The notes: a model not told the origin generated them from the sequence alone. 64,000 nt of DNA from Terriglobus roseus (GCF_900102185.1 NZ_LT629690.1:1860001-1924000); one strand, 5' to 3'; numbered from the stretch's first letter, positions 1 through 9,873 are shown. Numbers and translations are program-made.

Positions 1-1403
1 TGGAAGAATGGCTGCGTAGCTATAAGCCGGAAGAGCTATTTGATGAAACAGGTCGACTGCGTGCGGAGCTACGTGCCACAGCGCCGGAAGGGTCTCGCCG
101 CATCAGCGCAAACCCTCATGCCAATGGTGGCGTGCTTCGCCAGCCGTTGAGTCTTCCGGACTTCCGTGCCTACACGGTGGAAGTGAAAAAGCCTGGTGCG
201 GAGTACATCTCACCAACTGCAACATTGGCATCGTTTCTGCGCGATGTCATGAAGCAGAACATGAAGACATTCCGCGTCTTTGGTCCGGACGAAACTGCAT
301 CCAACAAGCTTGATGGCATCTATGCCGCATCCGAAAAGACGTGGATAGCAGAGTACAAGCCAGAGGATGCCGACGGTACTGAGATCGCGCTCGATGGCCG
401 CGTGATGGAAATGCTTAGCGAACACACGTTGGAAGGATGGTTTGAAGGATATGTCCTAACCGGACGACATGGATTCTTCTCAACTTACGAGGCCTTCGTT
501 CATGTCATCGATTCCATGTTTAACCAACATGCGAAGTGGTTGGAGAAATCAAAGAACGAACTAAGCTGGCGTGCGCCCATCTCTTCTATCAACCTGCTGA
601 TTACATCGCTAGTGTGGAGACAGGACCACAACGGGTTCACGCATCAAGACCCCGGTTTCCTGGACATTGTTACGAACAAGAGCCCGGATGTTGTTCGCAT
701 CTACATGCCACCAGATGCGAACTGCTTGCTGAGTGTTGCGAACCATTGCCTCAAGTCGGTCGACTACTTCAATGTGATCGTCGCAGACAAGCAGCCTCAT
801 CTCACCTACCTCAGCATGGACGATGCCATAAAGCATTGCACGAAGGGCATCGGCATATGGGATTGGGCAAGCACTGATAACGGAGAAGAGCCGGATGCTG
901 TTTTGGCCTGCGCGGGCGACGTTCCAACGATGGAAGCTCTTGCTGCTGCTGCCATTCTGAAAGAAAAGTTGCCAGATCTAAAACTGCGCTTTGTAAATGT
1001 GGTCGATCTGTTCCGCCTTACACCCAATGCAGAGCATCCGCATGGTTTGTCAGATCGTGATTTCGATTCCTTGTTCACTAAGAACAAGCCAGTTATCTTC
1101 GCGTTTCATAGCTACGCATCGCTGATACACAAACTCGCGTATCGCCGCGAGAATCATGAGAATATCCACGTTCGCGGTTACAAAGAAAAGGGCAACATCA
1201 ACACGCCGCTGGAACTGGCCATCATCAACCAGATTGATCGTTTCAACCTTGCGATTGACGTCATTGATAGAGTGCCGCGTTTCCGCGACACGGCTGCGCA
1301 CCTGAAAGACTGGCTTAAGAACGAAATTATCGAACACCTGAACTATGCCTATGCCGAAGGCATCGACAGCGAAGAGATTCGCAACTGGACATGGCCGGGC
1401 TAA
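1..1403 (+). CDS. xfp: Phosphoketolase, C-terminal part (5' end outside window)
   Basis: Thiamine-diphosphate enzyme that splits xylulose-5-P (and often fructose-6-P) with phosphate to acetyl phosphate plus glyceraldehyde-3-P (or erythrose-4-P). The reading frame is open from base 3, so the first ATG at 132 is internal. About 466 of the usual roughly 800 residues are present. The later part carries stretches typical of the family, such as [21 protein letters not shown] and the end region [17 protein letters not shown] followed by [16 protein letters not shown]. Acetate kinase starts 4 bp after the stop, so the pair should turn acetyl phosphate into acetate and ATP. I am sure of the family; sugar preference cannot be read from this part. 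Confidence 0.95.
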   Translation, partial: EEWLRSYKPEELFDETGRLRAELRATAPEGSRRISANPHANGGVLRQPLSLPDFRAYTVEVKKPGAEYISPTATLASFLRDVMKQNMKTFRVFGPDETASNKLDGIYAASEKTWIAEYKPEDADGTEIALDGRVMEMLSEHTLEGWFEGYVLTGRHGFFSTYEAFVHVIDSMFNQHAKWLEKSKNELSWRAPISSINLLITSLVWRQDHNGFTHQDPGFLDIVTNKSPDVVRIYMPPDANCLLSVANHCLKSVDYFNVIVADKQPHLTYLSMDDAIKHCTKGIGIWDWASTDNGEEPDAVLACAGDVPTMEALAAAAILKEKLPDLKLRFVNVVDLFRLTPNAEHPHGLSDRDFDSLFTKNKPVIFAFHSYASLIHKLAYRRENHENIHVRGYKEKGNINTPLELAIINQIDRFNLAIDVIDRVPRFRDTAAHLKDWLKNEIIEHLNYAYAEGIDSEEIRNWTWPG

Positions 1404-1407
1404 TGCG

Positions 1408-2529
1408 ATGAGTGTGACGCATAAGACCATCCTCACGTTGAACAGTGGTTCCTCGTCGTTGAAGTTCGGAGTCTTTGCAAACTCAGACGACGATGAGGAA
1501 CTGTTGTTGTCCGGCAGCGCGCAGGGAATCGGTCGTGACGACGGAACTCTTCAGATCCAGTCTGCGGATGGAACTGCGCTACTGCACCGCGAGGCGGTCC
1601 ATGAATCGCAGTCTGAAGCACTCCAAGCGATCGCAGCTTCTTTGCAGGCGTATTTGCACACGACTCCCATCGCCGTTGGTCATCGCATTGTTCACGGTGG
1701 ACCACACCTGCAAGAGCATCAGCGCATAACGCCGCAGTTATTACAAACGTTGGATGAGGCAGTTCATTTTGCGCCACTGCATATTCCATCGGCTTTGCAG
1801 CTTGTTCGTCAGGCGCAGGAGATATTTGCTGACGCAACCCATATCGCATGTTTCGATACGGCGTTCCATCGCACCATGCCACCAGTGGCAGCACAGCTTC
1901 CTCTGCCATCGCATTATTTTGAAGAAGGTGTGATGCGTTACGGCTTTCATGGCCTTTCGTACGAGTCCATCGTGCATCGCCTTGGCAGTAGTCTTCCGGA
2001 GCGAGTGGTGATGGCGCATCTTGGAAACGGTAGCAGCGTAACTGCAGTCTTCCGTGGCAAGTCCATCGACACCAGCATGGGGCTCACGCCAACCGGTGGT
2101 GTCGTAATGGGAACACGTACAGGCGACCTGGACCCCGGCGTGTTGCTGTACCTGATGCGCAAAGAGGCATTGAATGCAGATGCACTGGAAGCTCTGCTGA
2201 ACCACAGGTGCGGACTTGCAGGCTATAGCGATGGTGAAAGCGACATGCGTGCGCTGTTACAACGCCGCGCAACAGGCGATGCATCTGCCTCACTTGCCAT
2301 CGATGCATTCTGTCTTAGCGTTCGCAAGACCATTGGAGCGTACGCGGCGCTGATGGGAGGCGTCGATCTCTTGGTCTTCACAGGAGGCATTGGCGAGCAC
2401 AGTGACGAAGTACGCGCCAAGATATGTGATGGCTTGGCATTTCTGGGCCTCACACCGGATCGCATCACTGTTGGTCCGGCGCAGGAAGAACTGCAGATGG
2501 CGCGGCATTGTCGCACCATTCTGCAATAG
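1408..2529 (+). CDS. ackA: Acetate kinase
   Basis: Transfers phosphate between acetyl phosphate and ADP, giving acetate and ATP. The ASKHA fold signature LTLNSGSSSLKF lies at the N-terminus, followed by GHRIVHGG, YGFHGLSYE, the nucleotide-binding HLGNGSSV and TGGIGEH near the end. At about 373 residues it is shorter than the usual 395-400, and the common PLHNP motif reads PLHIP. I chose the ATG at 1408, which gives the conserved N-terminus; an in-frame upstream ATG at 1345 would lie inside the phosphoketolase gene. The 4 bp gap makes co-transcription and coupling with xfp very likely. Confidence 0.95.
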   Translation: MSVTHKTILTLNSGSSSLKFGVFANSDDDEELLLSGSAQGIGRDDGTLQIQSADGTALLHREAVHESQSEALQAIAASLQAYLHTTPIAVGHRIVHGGPHLQEHQRITPQLLQTLDEAVHFAPLHIPSALQLVRQAQEIFADATHIACFDTAFHRTMPPVAAQLPLPSHYFEEGVMRYGFHGLSYESIVHRLGSSLPERVVMAHLGNGSSVTAVFRGKSIDTSMGLTPTGGVVMGTRTGDLDPGVLLYLMRKEALNADALEALLNHRCGLAGYSDGESDMRALLQRRATGDASASLAIDAFCLSVRKTIGAYAALMGGVDLLVFTGGIGEHSDEVRAKICDGLAFLGLTPDRITVGPAQEELQMARHCRTILQ

Positions 2530-2560
2530 ATCTTTCAGGTGTTTCGATACGAACGATTCG

Positions 2561-3742
2561 CTAATTCGGCGTTGGTTTTGAGACGCTATCCACCACGATC
2601 ACATCCACCGGTATCTTGCCGGAGTCCAGCTTCAGTCCGAACTCCTCAGAAAGCGCTGTGATAAGGGGCGGCGGTGTGTCACTGCTGTCGGACTGCGGTG
2701 GAGCCTTCAGCCCCATCTTCATCAGTTGGTTGTCATCCATCTGGTACTTCAGCGTGCCGTTGTAGCGGGCAGCGCCCAGATTCGTCTGGTCAACGACAGG
2801 GTGGTCAAACATGTCAGATTGCAGAAAGCGCGCGAACTCCTGCATGGTTGCGTTATTGATGAATAGCCGTCCCGGAGGCAGACCGAATCCCGGAATATCG
2901 CCGGATCCCGCAGGCGACGGCTTCATCTTGATGCCGCTCTTAGCCACCGTCAATGAGTATGCCGTCATGGTGCGTTTCTCGGTGTGATATTTCAACCCAT
3001 AACGATCCGTCATGAGTTTCGCGACCTCACTCATGAACTGTTTCAAGCTTGGCTGTCCGGGCGTGTCCGGTTTGGCATCGATGTCATATTTTTCCTGCGT
3101 GGCCCAGTCGGGGAGCCCCACAATCTGCACCGCATTCAAGCCCAATGAGATCGTCATCATCTTTTCAAGAGTGAGCCCCTTGCCGATGAAATTTCCGCGA
3201 TTCAGCAGGAAGGCGAATCCCTTGTCACCAGGCGCCTGAGGCTTGATGGTAGCTACCTCAAACGATGGATTTGCGTTGGGATCCATTTTGGGCTGCGGCG
3301 GCGGAGGCTCTGGAATGGCCCATGCCGTCTCTGTCGTGGCGCGCGCGAAGATGAGCGGTACCTTACTATCGCCCTGAGTGCGGGTTCCGGAGATGGTGTC
3401 ACCGTCCGGCGACATCTTGCCTTCATAGCTGATGAAGGCTCGCTCGATGTTGAGTTTCAGCGTTCCGTCAGCGAACTCAACCTTGTCGATGGGGATTGCC
3501 GGAGATCTCTGGTCGATGAACCACATGGTTCCTTTCCAGCCATTGTCCGCCTTCTCAATCTTCACGACCCACCGGTTGTCTTTGCCGTCGGGCTGACGCA
3601 CTGCGCCCTGCCATGTGCCGTCGAGCTTTACCTGTGGTGCAGTTTGCGCCGCGGCAGCGGGAAGCGTGACCGACATAATCGGCAGCAACGAACCACAGGC
3701 GAGAACCACCGAACGAACCGGTACGGATAAGTGAAGGCGCAT
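2561..3742 (-). CDS. TIGR03435 (soil-associated) family protein with extra N-terminal domain
   Basis: Exported protein of unknown function, 393 residues from the ATG at 3742. A signal peptide with a hydrophobic core and an AAAAQTAP cleavage region starts it. Residues about 30-135 form a beta-rich segment (LDGTWQGAV, WKGTMWFIDQ, ISGTRTQGD) that resembles a small barrel. A Pro-rich linker follows, and then the family core opening with FEVATIKPQ and ending with the typical EEFGLKLDSGK and VIVVDSV. The core belongs to the paralogous TIGR03435/DUF3738 family known mainly from Acidobacteria. The N-terminal segment is not part of the usual core. It lies downstream of a structured RNA and terminator on the same strand. 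Confidence 0.85.
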   Translation of the reverse strand: MRLHLSVPVRSVVLACGSLLPIMSVTLPAAAAQTAPQVKLDGTWQGAVRQPDGKDNRWVVKIEKADNGWKGTMWFIDQRSPAIPIDKVEFADGTLKLNIERAFISYEGKMSPDGDTISGTRTQGDSKVPLIFARATTETAWAIPEPPPPQPKMDPNANPSFEVATIKPQAPGDKGFAFLLNRGNFIGKGLTLEKMMTISLGLNAVQIVGLPDWATQEKYDIDAKPDTPGQPSLKQFMSEVAKLMTDRYGLKYHTEKRTMTAYSLTVAKSGIKMKPSPAGSGDIPGFGLPPGRLFINNATMQEFARFLQSDMFDHPVVDQTNLGAARYNGTLKYQMDDNQLMKMGLKAPPQSDSSDTPPPLITALSEEFGLKLDSGKIPVDVIVVDSVSKPTPN

Positions 3743-3880
3743 GTCGACCTCGCAGAACTTGTGGCGGGAAATTAGAACCATAGTACGGCGGTCCCTGACG
3801 GAACAGATGTGAAATCGCGAGCGTCATGACAGCTTATGGGATGTGACGGAAGGCCGAGCAAAGCGGAAGCTTACGGCAAA

Positions 3881-3919
3881 CAAAAAAAGCCCCTATCGAC
3901 AATGAAGCCGATAGGGGGG
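3881..3919 (-). terminator. Intrinsic terminator of the candidate small RNA
   Basis: Nine-pair stem CCCCTATCG (3890-3898) with CGATAGGGG (3909-3917), followed on the minus strand by GC and seven T (3882-3888). Confidence 0.8.
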
Positions 3920-3998
3920 AGGCCAGTGACGCAACTTGTAGCGGCGGGATGTTGGCTCTACCGTCCGCAATCTTTCGGGCGCTCTCGCCCTCACACTG
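3883..3998 (-). ncRNA. Candidate structured small RNA or leader RNA
   Basis: Read on the minus strand, a CATAAT box (3999-4004) precedes a compact stretch that can fold well. An outer CAGTG/CACTG pairing (3994-3998 with 3924-3928) encloses a GGGCG-AGAG-CGCCC hairpin (3977-3990) and a seven-pair stem with one bulged A (3941-3968). It ends in a terminator hairpin with a seven-U tract (3881-3919). No open reading frame of note lies in it. It matches none of tmRNA, RNase P, SRP RNA or the riboswitch cores I know. It could be a free small RNA or an attenuating leader for the TIGR03435 gene 140 bp downstream. Class unknown; existence inferred from folding only. Confidence 0.45.
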
Positions 3999-4132
3999 AT
4001 TATGACGCAAAAATCTATGAGAAGTTGCATATTTTTGCTTTTAGGCTAAGAAATCTACATTTTTTAGTAGAACTGGCGTGGTTTGGCGTTTCTAAGGGCT
4101 ATTTGGGTGGCTCGTTGGGCCGTTTTCGACCA

Positions 4133-4169
4133 TAAAAAACGGAAGCCGCGATCTCTCACGGCTTCCGTT
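4133..4169 (-). terminator. Intrinsic terminator after pdxS
   Basis: Eleven-pair stem AACGGAAGCCG (4138-4148) with its complement (4159-4169) and a T run on the minus strand (4134-4139), 26 bp past the pdxS stop. Confidence 0.85.
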
Positions 4170-4194
4170 CTCCACTTTTTGGTAGGAAATGCGG

Positions 4195-5151
4195 CTACCA
4201 GCCGCGGGTCTGCATGAGTTCCTTTTCTTCGATGGCGAGGGCTGCGAGGCCCTTCATGCTTCCCAGAACCTGCGCGCTGACTTCCGCGAGGATCTTGGGG
4301 TCGTCGAAGTGGCGGGCGGCCTGAACGATGGCGGTGGCGCGACTGACGGCTTCTTCGCGCTCCTTGGCATTGTTCTCCACGTCCAGCGGGGTGGCGCGTT
4401 CCTTCATAAAGATGCCGCTGCCGACGAAAACCGTCTCCGCGCCGAGCTGCATCATCAGGGCTGCGTCTGCCGGGGTGGCGATGCCGCCAGCGGAGAAGTT
4501 CGGGACTGGCAGCTTGCCCAGTTCCTTGACCATGCGGACGAGTTCGTACGGCGCGCCATGGTTCTTGGCTGCGTGGTACAGCTCGTCGTCGCTCATGACG
4601 GTCAGCTGCTTGATCTCGCGTGTCATGGTGCGCATGTGCTGTACAGCGTGGATCACGTCGCCGGTACCGGGTTCGCCCTTGGTGCGGATCATGGCTGCGC
4701 CTTCCGCGATGCGGCGAAGCGCTTCACCCAGGTTGCGTGCACCGCAGACAAAGGGCGTGGTGAACGCGTGCTTGTCGATGTGGAAAGTGTCGTCGGCGGG
4801 TGTGAGGACTTCCGACTCGTCGATGAAGTCGACTCCCAGCTCCTGCAGGATCTGCGCTTCGACGAAGTGGCCGATGCGGGCCTTCGCCATCACGGGGATG
4901 GAGACGGAGCCGATGATTTCCTTGATGAGCTTGGTGTTCGCCATACGGGCCACGCCACCCTCGGCGCGGATCATGGCAGGGACGCGCTCAAGCGCCATGA
5001 CGGAGACGGCGCCCGCTTCTTCAGCGATGCGAGCCTGCTCAACGTTCATGACGTCCATGATGACGCCGCCCTTGAGCATTTCCGCCAGACCGGTCTTGAG
5101 ACGAAGGCCGTGCGGCGCGTAGTTGCCGTTGGAAGAGGACAGGTCAGCCAT
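4195..5151 (-). CDS. pdxS: Pyridoxal 5'-phosphate synthase, synthase subunit PdxS
   Basis: Makes PLP from ribose-5-P, glyceraldehyde-3-P and ammonia supplied by the PdxT glutaminase. The 318 residues are collinear with Pdx[36 protein letters not shown] with the Schiff-base lysine, [11 protein letters not shown] with the second lysine, and the Gly-rich phosphate loop [14 protein letters not shown]. It is slightly longer at the N-terminus than many homologues. AAAAGGAGC lies 9 bp before the ATG. The usual partner pdxT is not adjacent and not in the window. A terminator follows directly. Confidence 0.97.
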   Translation of the reverse strand: MADLSSSNGNYAPHGLRLKTGLAEMLKGGVIMDVMNVEQARIAEEAGAVSVMALERVPAMIRAEGGVARMANTKLIKEIIGSVSIPVMAKARIGHFVEAQILQELGVDFIDESEVLTPADDTFHIDKHAFTTPFVCGARNLGEALRRIAEGAAMIRTKGEPGTGDVIHAVQHMRTMTREIKQLTVMSDDELYHAAKNHGAPYELVRMVKELGKLPVPNFSAGGIATPADAALMMQLGAETVFVGSGIFMKERATPLDVENNAKEREEAVSRATAIVQAARHFDDPKILAEVSAQVLGSMKGLAALAIEEKELMQTRGW

Positions 5152-5273
5152 GGCGAAATGCTCCTTTTAATGACGAATGTTCCGGATGTTATGACGGAGA
5201 TAGCTTCATTTTAGCAGCGATGTCGAGGTTTGTTTCGTGCGCATGAATCGCTGTTGCTTGTTTGGTCTCTGCG

Positions 5274-7490
5274 TTAGTCGCGGAGATAGGAAAGCGTCGA
5301 AGGCCGCATAGGTGTCGGGGTAAAGTTACGCGTTGCAGAGCTGTCTTTTTGTGGTGTTGGCTTCGCTTCCTTTGCGGGCGTGGGGACCGGAGCGGCCGCG
5401 GTTTCATGCAACGGGAGTTCGCCGTGGAGGACCGCTATGATCGCGTCGCCCCAACGGGCGGCTTTCGCAGCACCGATGCCGGATACGTCTTCCAGATCTT
5501 CCACGGAGCGGGGATTGTCGAGGACGATCTGGCGGAGGGTACGGTCGCCAAAGATGACGAAGGGCGGTTTCTTCATCTTCTTTGCTTCCTCAGTTCGCCA
5601 GGTGCGTAAAGCTGCGTCCGCAATCTTCTGATCTGCGGTGAGTGGCGTATTCTCCTGATCGCTCTTCTGCGATTTGGCGCGGCTCCCAGAAGAACCGTTC
5701 TTCGACTGGCTGCGTGACCGCTTGGATGGCAGAGCGGCTGTTTCTGTGATGTCGCGCATCTGGATGCCGATGATGGGCTCGCCGTCATTGGCTTCTCGGC
5801 CTTCGTGTGTGATGAGGGCGCGGCGATAGGTGATCTCCTTGCCTTCGGGACTGACGAAGCTCGCCGATTCCAGCGTGATGTAGCCGGCACGCCCCATGGC
5901 GTCGAGCAGGACGTCGAGTTCCTTGCGATCAAGTTCGTTACGCGAGTAAAGCTCAGTGTGCAGCTTGCCAGTGGATTTGCCGTGGGGGGCGTCAGCAAGT
6001 TCGCGGAGGATGCGATGGATCTCACGCAGCTCGGACGATGACGGATCGCGGAAGGTTTGCGAGGAGGCGCGTTCCGGTGAGCAAAAGTCGCAGAGGCCGC
6101 AGGCGCGATTGTCTGACATATCGCCGAAGTGACGGATGAGCGCAGACATGCGGCATTCGGCAGCGGAGGCAAAACGCATCATGGCATCAATCTGGCCGCG
6201 GCGGAAGCTGACCTGCGTGTTGTAACGAGCCATCCATGCGGGCGACGGATTGTCCGCACGGCTGACGTTGCCGCCCATATCGATCTGCGCGGCCCCCTGT
6301 GCGAGCAGTTTGTCGAGCGCAGGACCGAAGACGTCGAGATCGAGCCGCAACTTAATCCGGAGGTCATCAGCATGGATCGGCTCGGCTTGCAAGGCTGTGG
6401 CGATGCGCGAGAGCGTGTCCGTCGGCGGGTAGTCCCGCTCCAGGAAAAAGTCGTGCATGCGGCGGTCGGCGAAGCTGTACATCAGGACGGAGCGTGCGGG
6501 TTTGCCGTCGCGCCCGGCGCGACCGATCTCCTGATAGAAGCTTTCTACAGTTGAGGGCATGGCCATGTGGAGCACGGTGCGTACATTGGCTTTGTCGATT
6601 CCCATACCGAACGCAATGGTGGCGACGACGACTTCGAGTTGACCGTCAAGGAAGCCACGCTGCACCTTGTCGCGCGTAGCGGGTTCCAGGCCCGCGTGAT
6701 ACGTGGCGGTAGGGAATGCGCTGTTGAGTTCGGTGGCAAGCGTTTCCGCATCTTTTCGCGAGGGCGCGTAGATGATGGCAGGCCGACTCGTCGATTCGCT
6801 GAGAAGCTTGCGCGCCATCTCCGTACGGCGTGGCTTGGAAACTTCTACGACTTCTACAGCGAGGTTGGTGCGACGGAAGCCTTGAATGAATTCTGCGGCG
6901 TTGTTCAGCGCGAGTTCGGCGACGATGTCCTTCTGTACCTGCGGCGTCGCGGTTGCGGTCAACGCGATGATGGGCGCAGGGCGCAGGGCATCAAGATGTG
7001 CAGCAAGGTTGCGGTAGTCAGGCCGGAAGTCGTGGCCCCATTGCGAGATGCAGTGGGCTTCGTCAATCGCAATGAGTGAGGGCTTGCGTTTGGCGAGCAT
7101 GGGGCCAAAGCCGGGCACTCGGAAGCGCTCGGGAGCAATGAAGAGGAACTGAAGTTTGCCGTCGAGATAGTCGCGACAGACCTGGCGGCTGGCTTCGCGG
7201 TCGAGGCCGGAGTGAATACGGCCCACGTTGAGGCCAAGCGATGTGAGCTTGTGCGCCTGATCGTCCATGAGCGCAATCAGCGGCGAGATAACCAACGCAG
7301 TGCCGCCGCGGGCGATGGCGGGAAGCTGATAGCAGAGGCTTTTGCCCGCGCCCGTAGGCATGACCAGGAGAACATCGCGACCCTTGGTAGCGGCTTCGCA
7401 GACGGCACGCTGGCTGGCTCGGAATTCGCGGAATCCGAAGACGCTGTGGAGGAGCGATTCGAGGTCCGGGGATGGGGTGGGCGACTGCAT
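5274..7490 (-). CDS. recQ: ATP-dependent DNA helicase RecQ
   Basis: 3'-5' superfamily 2 helicase for recombination and fork repair. Walker A MPTGAGKS at residues 44-51, DEAH at 143-146 followed by the RecQ aromatic loop CISQWGHDFRPDY, motif V/VI region VVATIAFGMGIDK and QEIGRAGRDGK. The zinc cluster (C, then CGLCDFC) follows, then a winged-helix-like segment. A low-complexity Ser/Lys linker separates this from a C-terminal HRDC domain (VFGDRTLRQIV, VSGIGAAKAARWG). A Lys/Pro/Thr-rich tail ends the 738-residue protein. Start ATG at 7490 gives the expected short N-terminus. It faces the divergent esterase gene. Confidence 0.95.
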   Translation of the reverse strand: MQSPTPSPDLESLLHSVFGFREFRASQRAVCEAATKGRDVLLVMPTGAGKSLCYQLPAIARGGTALVISPLIALMDDQAHKLTSLGLNVGRIHSGLDREASRQVCRDYLDGKLQFLFIAPERFRVPGFGPMLAKRKPSLIAIDEAHCISQWGHDFRPDYRNLAAHLDALRPAPIIALTATATPQVQKDIVAELALNNAAEFIQGFRRTNLAVEVVEVSKPRRTEMARKLLSESTSRPAIIYAPSRKDAETLATELNSAFPTATYHAGLEPATRDKVQRGFLDGQLEVVVATIAFGMGIDKANVRTVLHMAMPSTVESFYQEIGRAGRDGKPARSVLMYSFADRRMHDFFLERDYPPTDTLSRIATALQAEPIHADDLRIKLRLDLDVFGPALDKLLAQGAAQIDMGGNVSRADNPSPAWMARYNTQVSFRRGQIDAMMRFASAAECRMSALIRHFGDMSDNRACGLCDFCSPERASSQTFRDPSSSELREIHRILRELADAPHGKSTGKLHTELYSRNELDRKELDVLLDAMGRAGYITLESASFVSPEGKEITYRRALITHEGREANDGEPIIGIQMRDITETAALPSKRSRSQSKNGSSGSRAKSQKSDQENTPLTADQKIADAALRTWRTEEAKKMKKPPFVIFGDRTLRQIVLDNPRSVEDLEDVSGIGAAKAARWGDAIIAVLHGELPLHETAAAPVPTPAKEAKPTPQKDSSATRNFTPTPMRPSTLSYLRD

Positions 7491-7575
7491 CAGGAGTGGT
7501 GCTATTTTCGCACAATCTTCTCCCTGTTTTCAGAATGCGGTTGGCTGGGTTAGGCTGGTGCGCAAAGGAACCCTG

Positions 7576-8538
7576 ATGCGAATTGTTGCTGTGATGCTTG
7601 CCCTTGTTTCAGCAGTGGGTGTGGCGCAGACGGCTGCGCCGGTTGCTGCTCCTGCTCAGAATGCAGTGCCTCCGGGCTTTACTACGTCGTTTCCGCCTGA
7701 TCCCGGTAAGACTTTGCTGCCGTTGCCTGAGGGGCATACATGGACGCCGCTTTGGCCGGATGGCGCGCCGGGACAGCAGGGGAATGAGGTTATCGACATT
7801 CCCGCTGTAAGTGTGTTCCTGCCAAAGGAAAACCCTACGCATTCCCTGGTGGTGGCACCCGGTGGTGGCTATGTTCACCTTGCCATCAAGCATGAAGGCT
7901 ATGACATTGTGCAGTGGCTGAATCAGCACGGCGTGGCGGCAGTTCTGCTGCGCTATCGACTGGGGCCGAAATATCACCATCCGATTGAGTTGGGAGATGC
8001 GCAGCGAGCAATTCGTTTCGCACGGTCGCATGCATCGGAGTGGGGCGTGGATACGTCGCACATCGGCATGTGGGGATTCTCGGCGGGTGGCCATCTGACA
8101 TCGTCGGCGGGAACCCATTTTGACGCGGGAAATGCATCAGCAACCGATCCGATCGATCGCGTGTCGAGCAGGCCGGACTTTTTGGTGCTGGCTTACCCGG
8201 TGATTTCGTGGGATCCGACGGTGATGCATGCGGGTTCAAAGAAGTATCTGTTGGGCGACAATCCTGATCCTGCACTGGTGACTCTGATGTCGAGCGAACT
8301 GCAGGTTACGGAGCAGACGCCTCCAACCTTCTTGTTCAGCACCACTGATGACAGGACTGTACCGATTGCTAACTCAATTCTTTTCTATTCAGCACTAGTA
8401 AAGGCAAAAGTGCCGGTTGAGATGCATATCTTTCGGCATGGGGCGCACGGAGCAGGATTGGCTACAGGGAATCCAGAGTTGAGTGTTTGGCCTGACCTGC
8501 TACTAAAGTGGCTAAAGGAAAACGGCTGGGCGCAGTAG
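7576..8538 (+). CDS. Secreted alpha/beta hydrolase (acetyl-esterase type)
   Basis: Predicted exported esterase of the BD-FAE / acetyl-xylan-esterase-like group. The signal peptide MRIVAVMLALVSAVGVAQTA is followed by TPLWPDGAPGQQG. Then come an oxyanion loop PGGGYVHLA, the nucleophile elbow GFSAGG, an acid region STTDDRTVP and the histidine region HGAHGAGL. 320 residues from the ATG at 7576; AAAGGAA lies just upstream, and the longer in-frame extension runs into the recQ start region. It is monocistronic, with a terminator after it. The substrate is likely an acetylated or feruloylated plant polysaccharide, by family only. Confidence 0.85.
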   Translation: MRIVAVMLALVSAVGVAQTAAPVAAPAQNAVPPGFTTSFPPDPGKTLLPLPEGHTWTPLWPDGAPGQQGNEVIDIPAVSVFLPKENPTHSLVVAPGGGYVHLAIKHEGYDIVQWLNQHGVAAVLLRYRLGPKYHHPIELGDAQRAIRFARSHASEWGVDTSHIGMWGFSAGGHLTSSAGTHFDAGNASATDPIDRVSSRPDFLVLAYPVISWDPTVMHAGSKKYLLGDNPDPALVTLMSSELQVTEQTPPTFLFSTTDDRTVPIANSILFYSALVKAKVPVEMHIFRHGAHGAGLATGNPELSVWPDLLLKWLKENGWAQ

Positions 8539-8561
8539 AGCGTGCTCTTTCTCTACGTTTG

Positions 8562-8592
8562 CAGGGACCTGAAAAGGTCCCTGTTCTCATTT
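8562..8592 (+). terminator. Probable terminator after the esterase gene
   Basis: Nine-pair stem CAGGGACCT with AGGTCCCTG around a GAAA loop, followed by a mixed T-rich stretch. Confidence 0.6.
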
Positions 8593-8622
8593 GCTGCACT
8601 TAGGCTGCGATACTGCTAGACG

Positions 8623-9855
8623 ATGCGCTTTGAGCTTTTTATTGCTGCCCGTTACCTGCGCGCCAAGCGGCGGCAAGCGGTCATTGGTGTGATTACAGCG
8701 ATTTCCGTGGCTGGTGTGGCTGCTGGTGTTGCGTCGCTGATTATCGCGCTTGCGATTACGAACGGGATGCGGCGCGATTTGCAGTCGCGGTTGTTGGGAT
8801 CAACGGCGCATGTGGACCTGATGCGTGTGGCTGGAGACGGTATACGCGACTGGCGCCCGCTGCTGGAGCGGCTTCGGCAATCACCACATGTAACTGCCGC
8901 GGCTCCTGGGCTGTATGGACAGGTTCTGATCTCGCGCGGCCCTCGGTCTGGTGGCGGCTTGATCAAAGGTGTGCTCCCGGCGGAAGAGAAGACCGTCAGC
9001 GATCTTCTGCAATCCATCAAGAAGGGCAACGCAACGGCGCTGGAGAGCAGTGGACCGATGGCGCTTCCGCCAATTGTGTTTGGCTCGGATTTAGCGGAGA
9101 CGATTGGTGCGGGTGTGGGCGATACCGTGATGGTGACGAGCCCGCAGGGTGAACTGACACCGCTCGGGGTCGTGCCGAAGTATCAGCGCTTTCAGTTAGT
9201 CGGCATCTTTCATTCGGGGTTTTATCAGTACGACTCCAGCTACGCATTTACGCGGCTCGTCGATGCACAGCGATTGTTCAGCGAGCCCGACCTGATCTCC
9301 GTCATCTCGTTCAAAGTTGACGATATGTATCGGGCGAAAGAAATCGGCAAGACGATTGAAAAGGCTGCTGGACAAGGCTTTCAAGCGACAAACTGGATCG
9401 ATCAGAATCGTGAATTGTTCCGTGCATTATCGCTGGAACGCATTGTGACGTTCATTGTGATCGCGTTGATTGTGTGCGTGGCCGCGTTGAATATTCTCAT
9501 CGCTCTCACGATGCTGGTGATGGAGAAGACGCGTGACATCGCCGTGCTGATGAGCTTTGGTGTGAAGCCAGAGCAGGTGCGACGCATCTTCTTGGCGCAG
9601 GGATTGCTGATCTCATTGACCGGTACGGTGATTGGGCTGGTGCTCGGCTATTCGCTGTCGTGGATAGGTGGGCATTACCACTTCATCCAGCTTTCGGCGG
9701 AGGTGTATTCGATTGACTATCTGCCGTTCGCGCCGCGGGTATTGGATGGAGTGTTGGTCGCGACGGTGTCGTTAGCAGTCTCGTTGCTGGCTACACTTTA
9801 TCCGAGTGGATCGGCAGCGAAGATTTTGCCTGCAGAGGCGTTGCGATACGAGTAG
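8623..9855 (+). CDS. ABC transporter permease of the LolC/LolE (FtsX-like) family
   Basis: Inner-membrane permease probably for lipoprotein release or a related envelope export step. The 410 residues have the LolC/E layout. A first transmembrane helix follows RYLRAKRRQAVIGVIT. A large periplasmic MacB-type domain comes next (about 50-270). Three C-terminal helices carry the FtsX signature around MEKTRDIAVLMSFGVKPEQV. It ends LPAEALRYE, as such permeases usually do. No LolD ATPase is next to it, so the ATPase must lie elsewhere. Start ATG at 8623. Confidence 0.85.
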   Translation: MRFELFIAARYLRAKRRQAVIGVITAISVAGVAAGVASLIIALAITNGMRRDLQSRLLGSTAHVDLMRVAGDGIRDWRPLLERLRQSPHVTAAAPGLYGQVLISRGPRSGGGLIKGVLPAEEKTVSDLLQSIKKGNATALESSGPMALPPIVFGSDLAETIGAGVGDTVMVTSPQGELTPLGVVPKYQRFQLVGIFHSGFYQYDSSYAFTRLVDAQRLFSEPDLISVISFKVDDMYRAKEIGKTIEKAAGQGFQATNWIDQNRELFRALSLERIVTFIVIALIVCVAALNILIALTMLVMEKTRDIAVLMSFGVKPEQVRRIFLAQGLLISLTGTVIGLVLGYSLSWIGGHYHFIQLSAEVYSIDYLPFAPRVLDGVLVATVSLAVSLLATLYPSGSAAKILPAEALRYE

Positions 9856-9873
9856 AGCCGAACCTTCAGCAAG

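Noticed and set aside
4189-5214. Long open frame (341 codons) on the plus strand opposite pdxS
   Set aside because: Shadow of the highly conserved pdxS frame; low-complexity Asp/Gly/His composition and no family resemblance.
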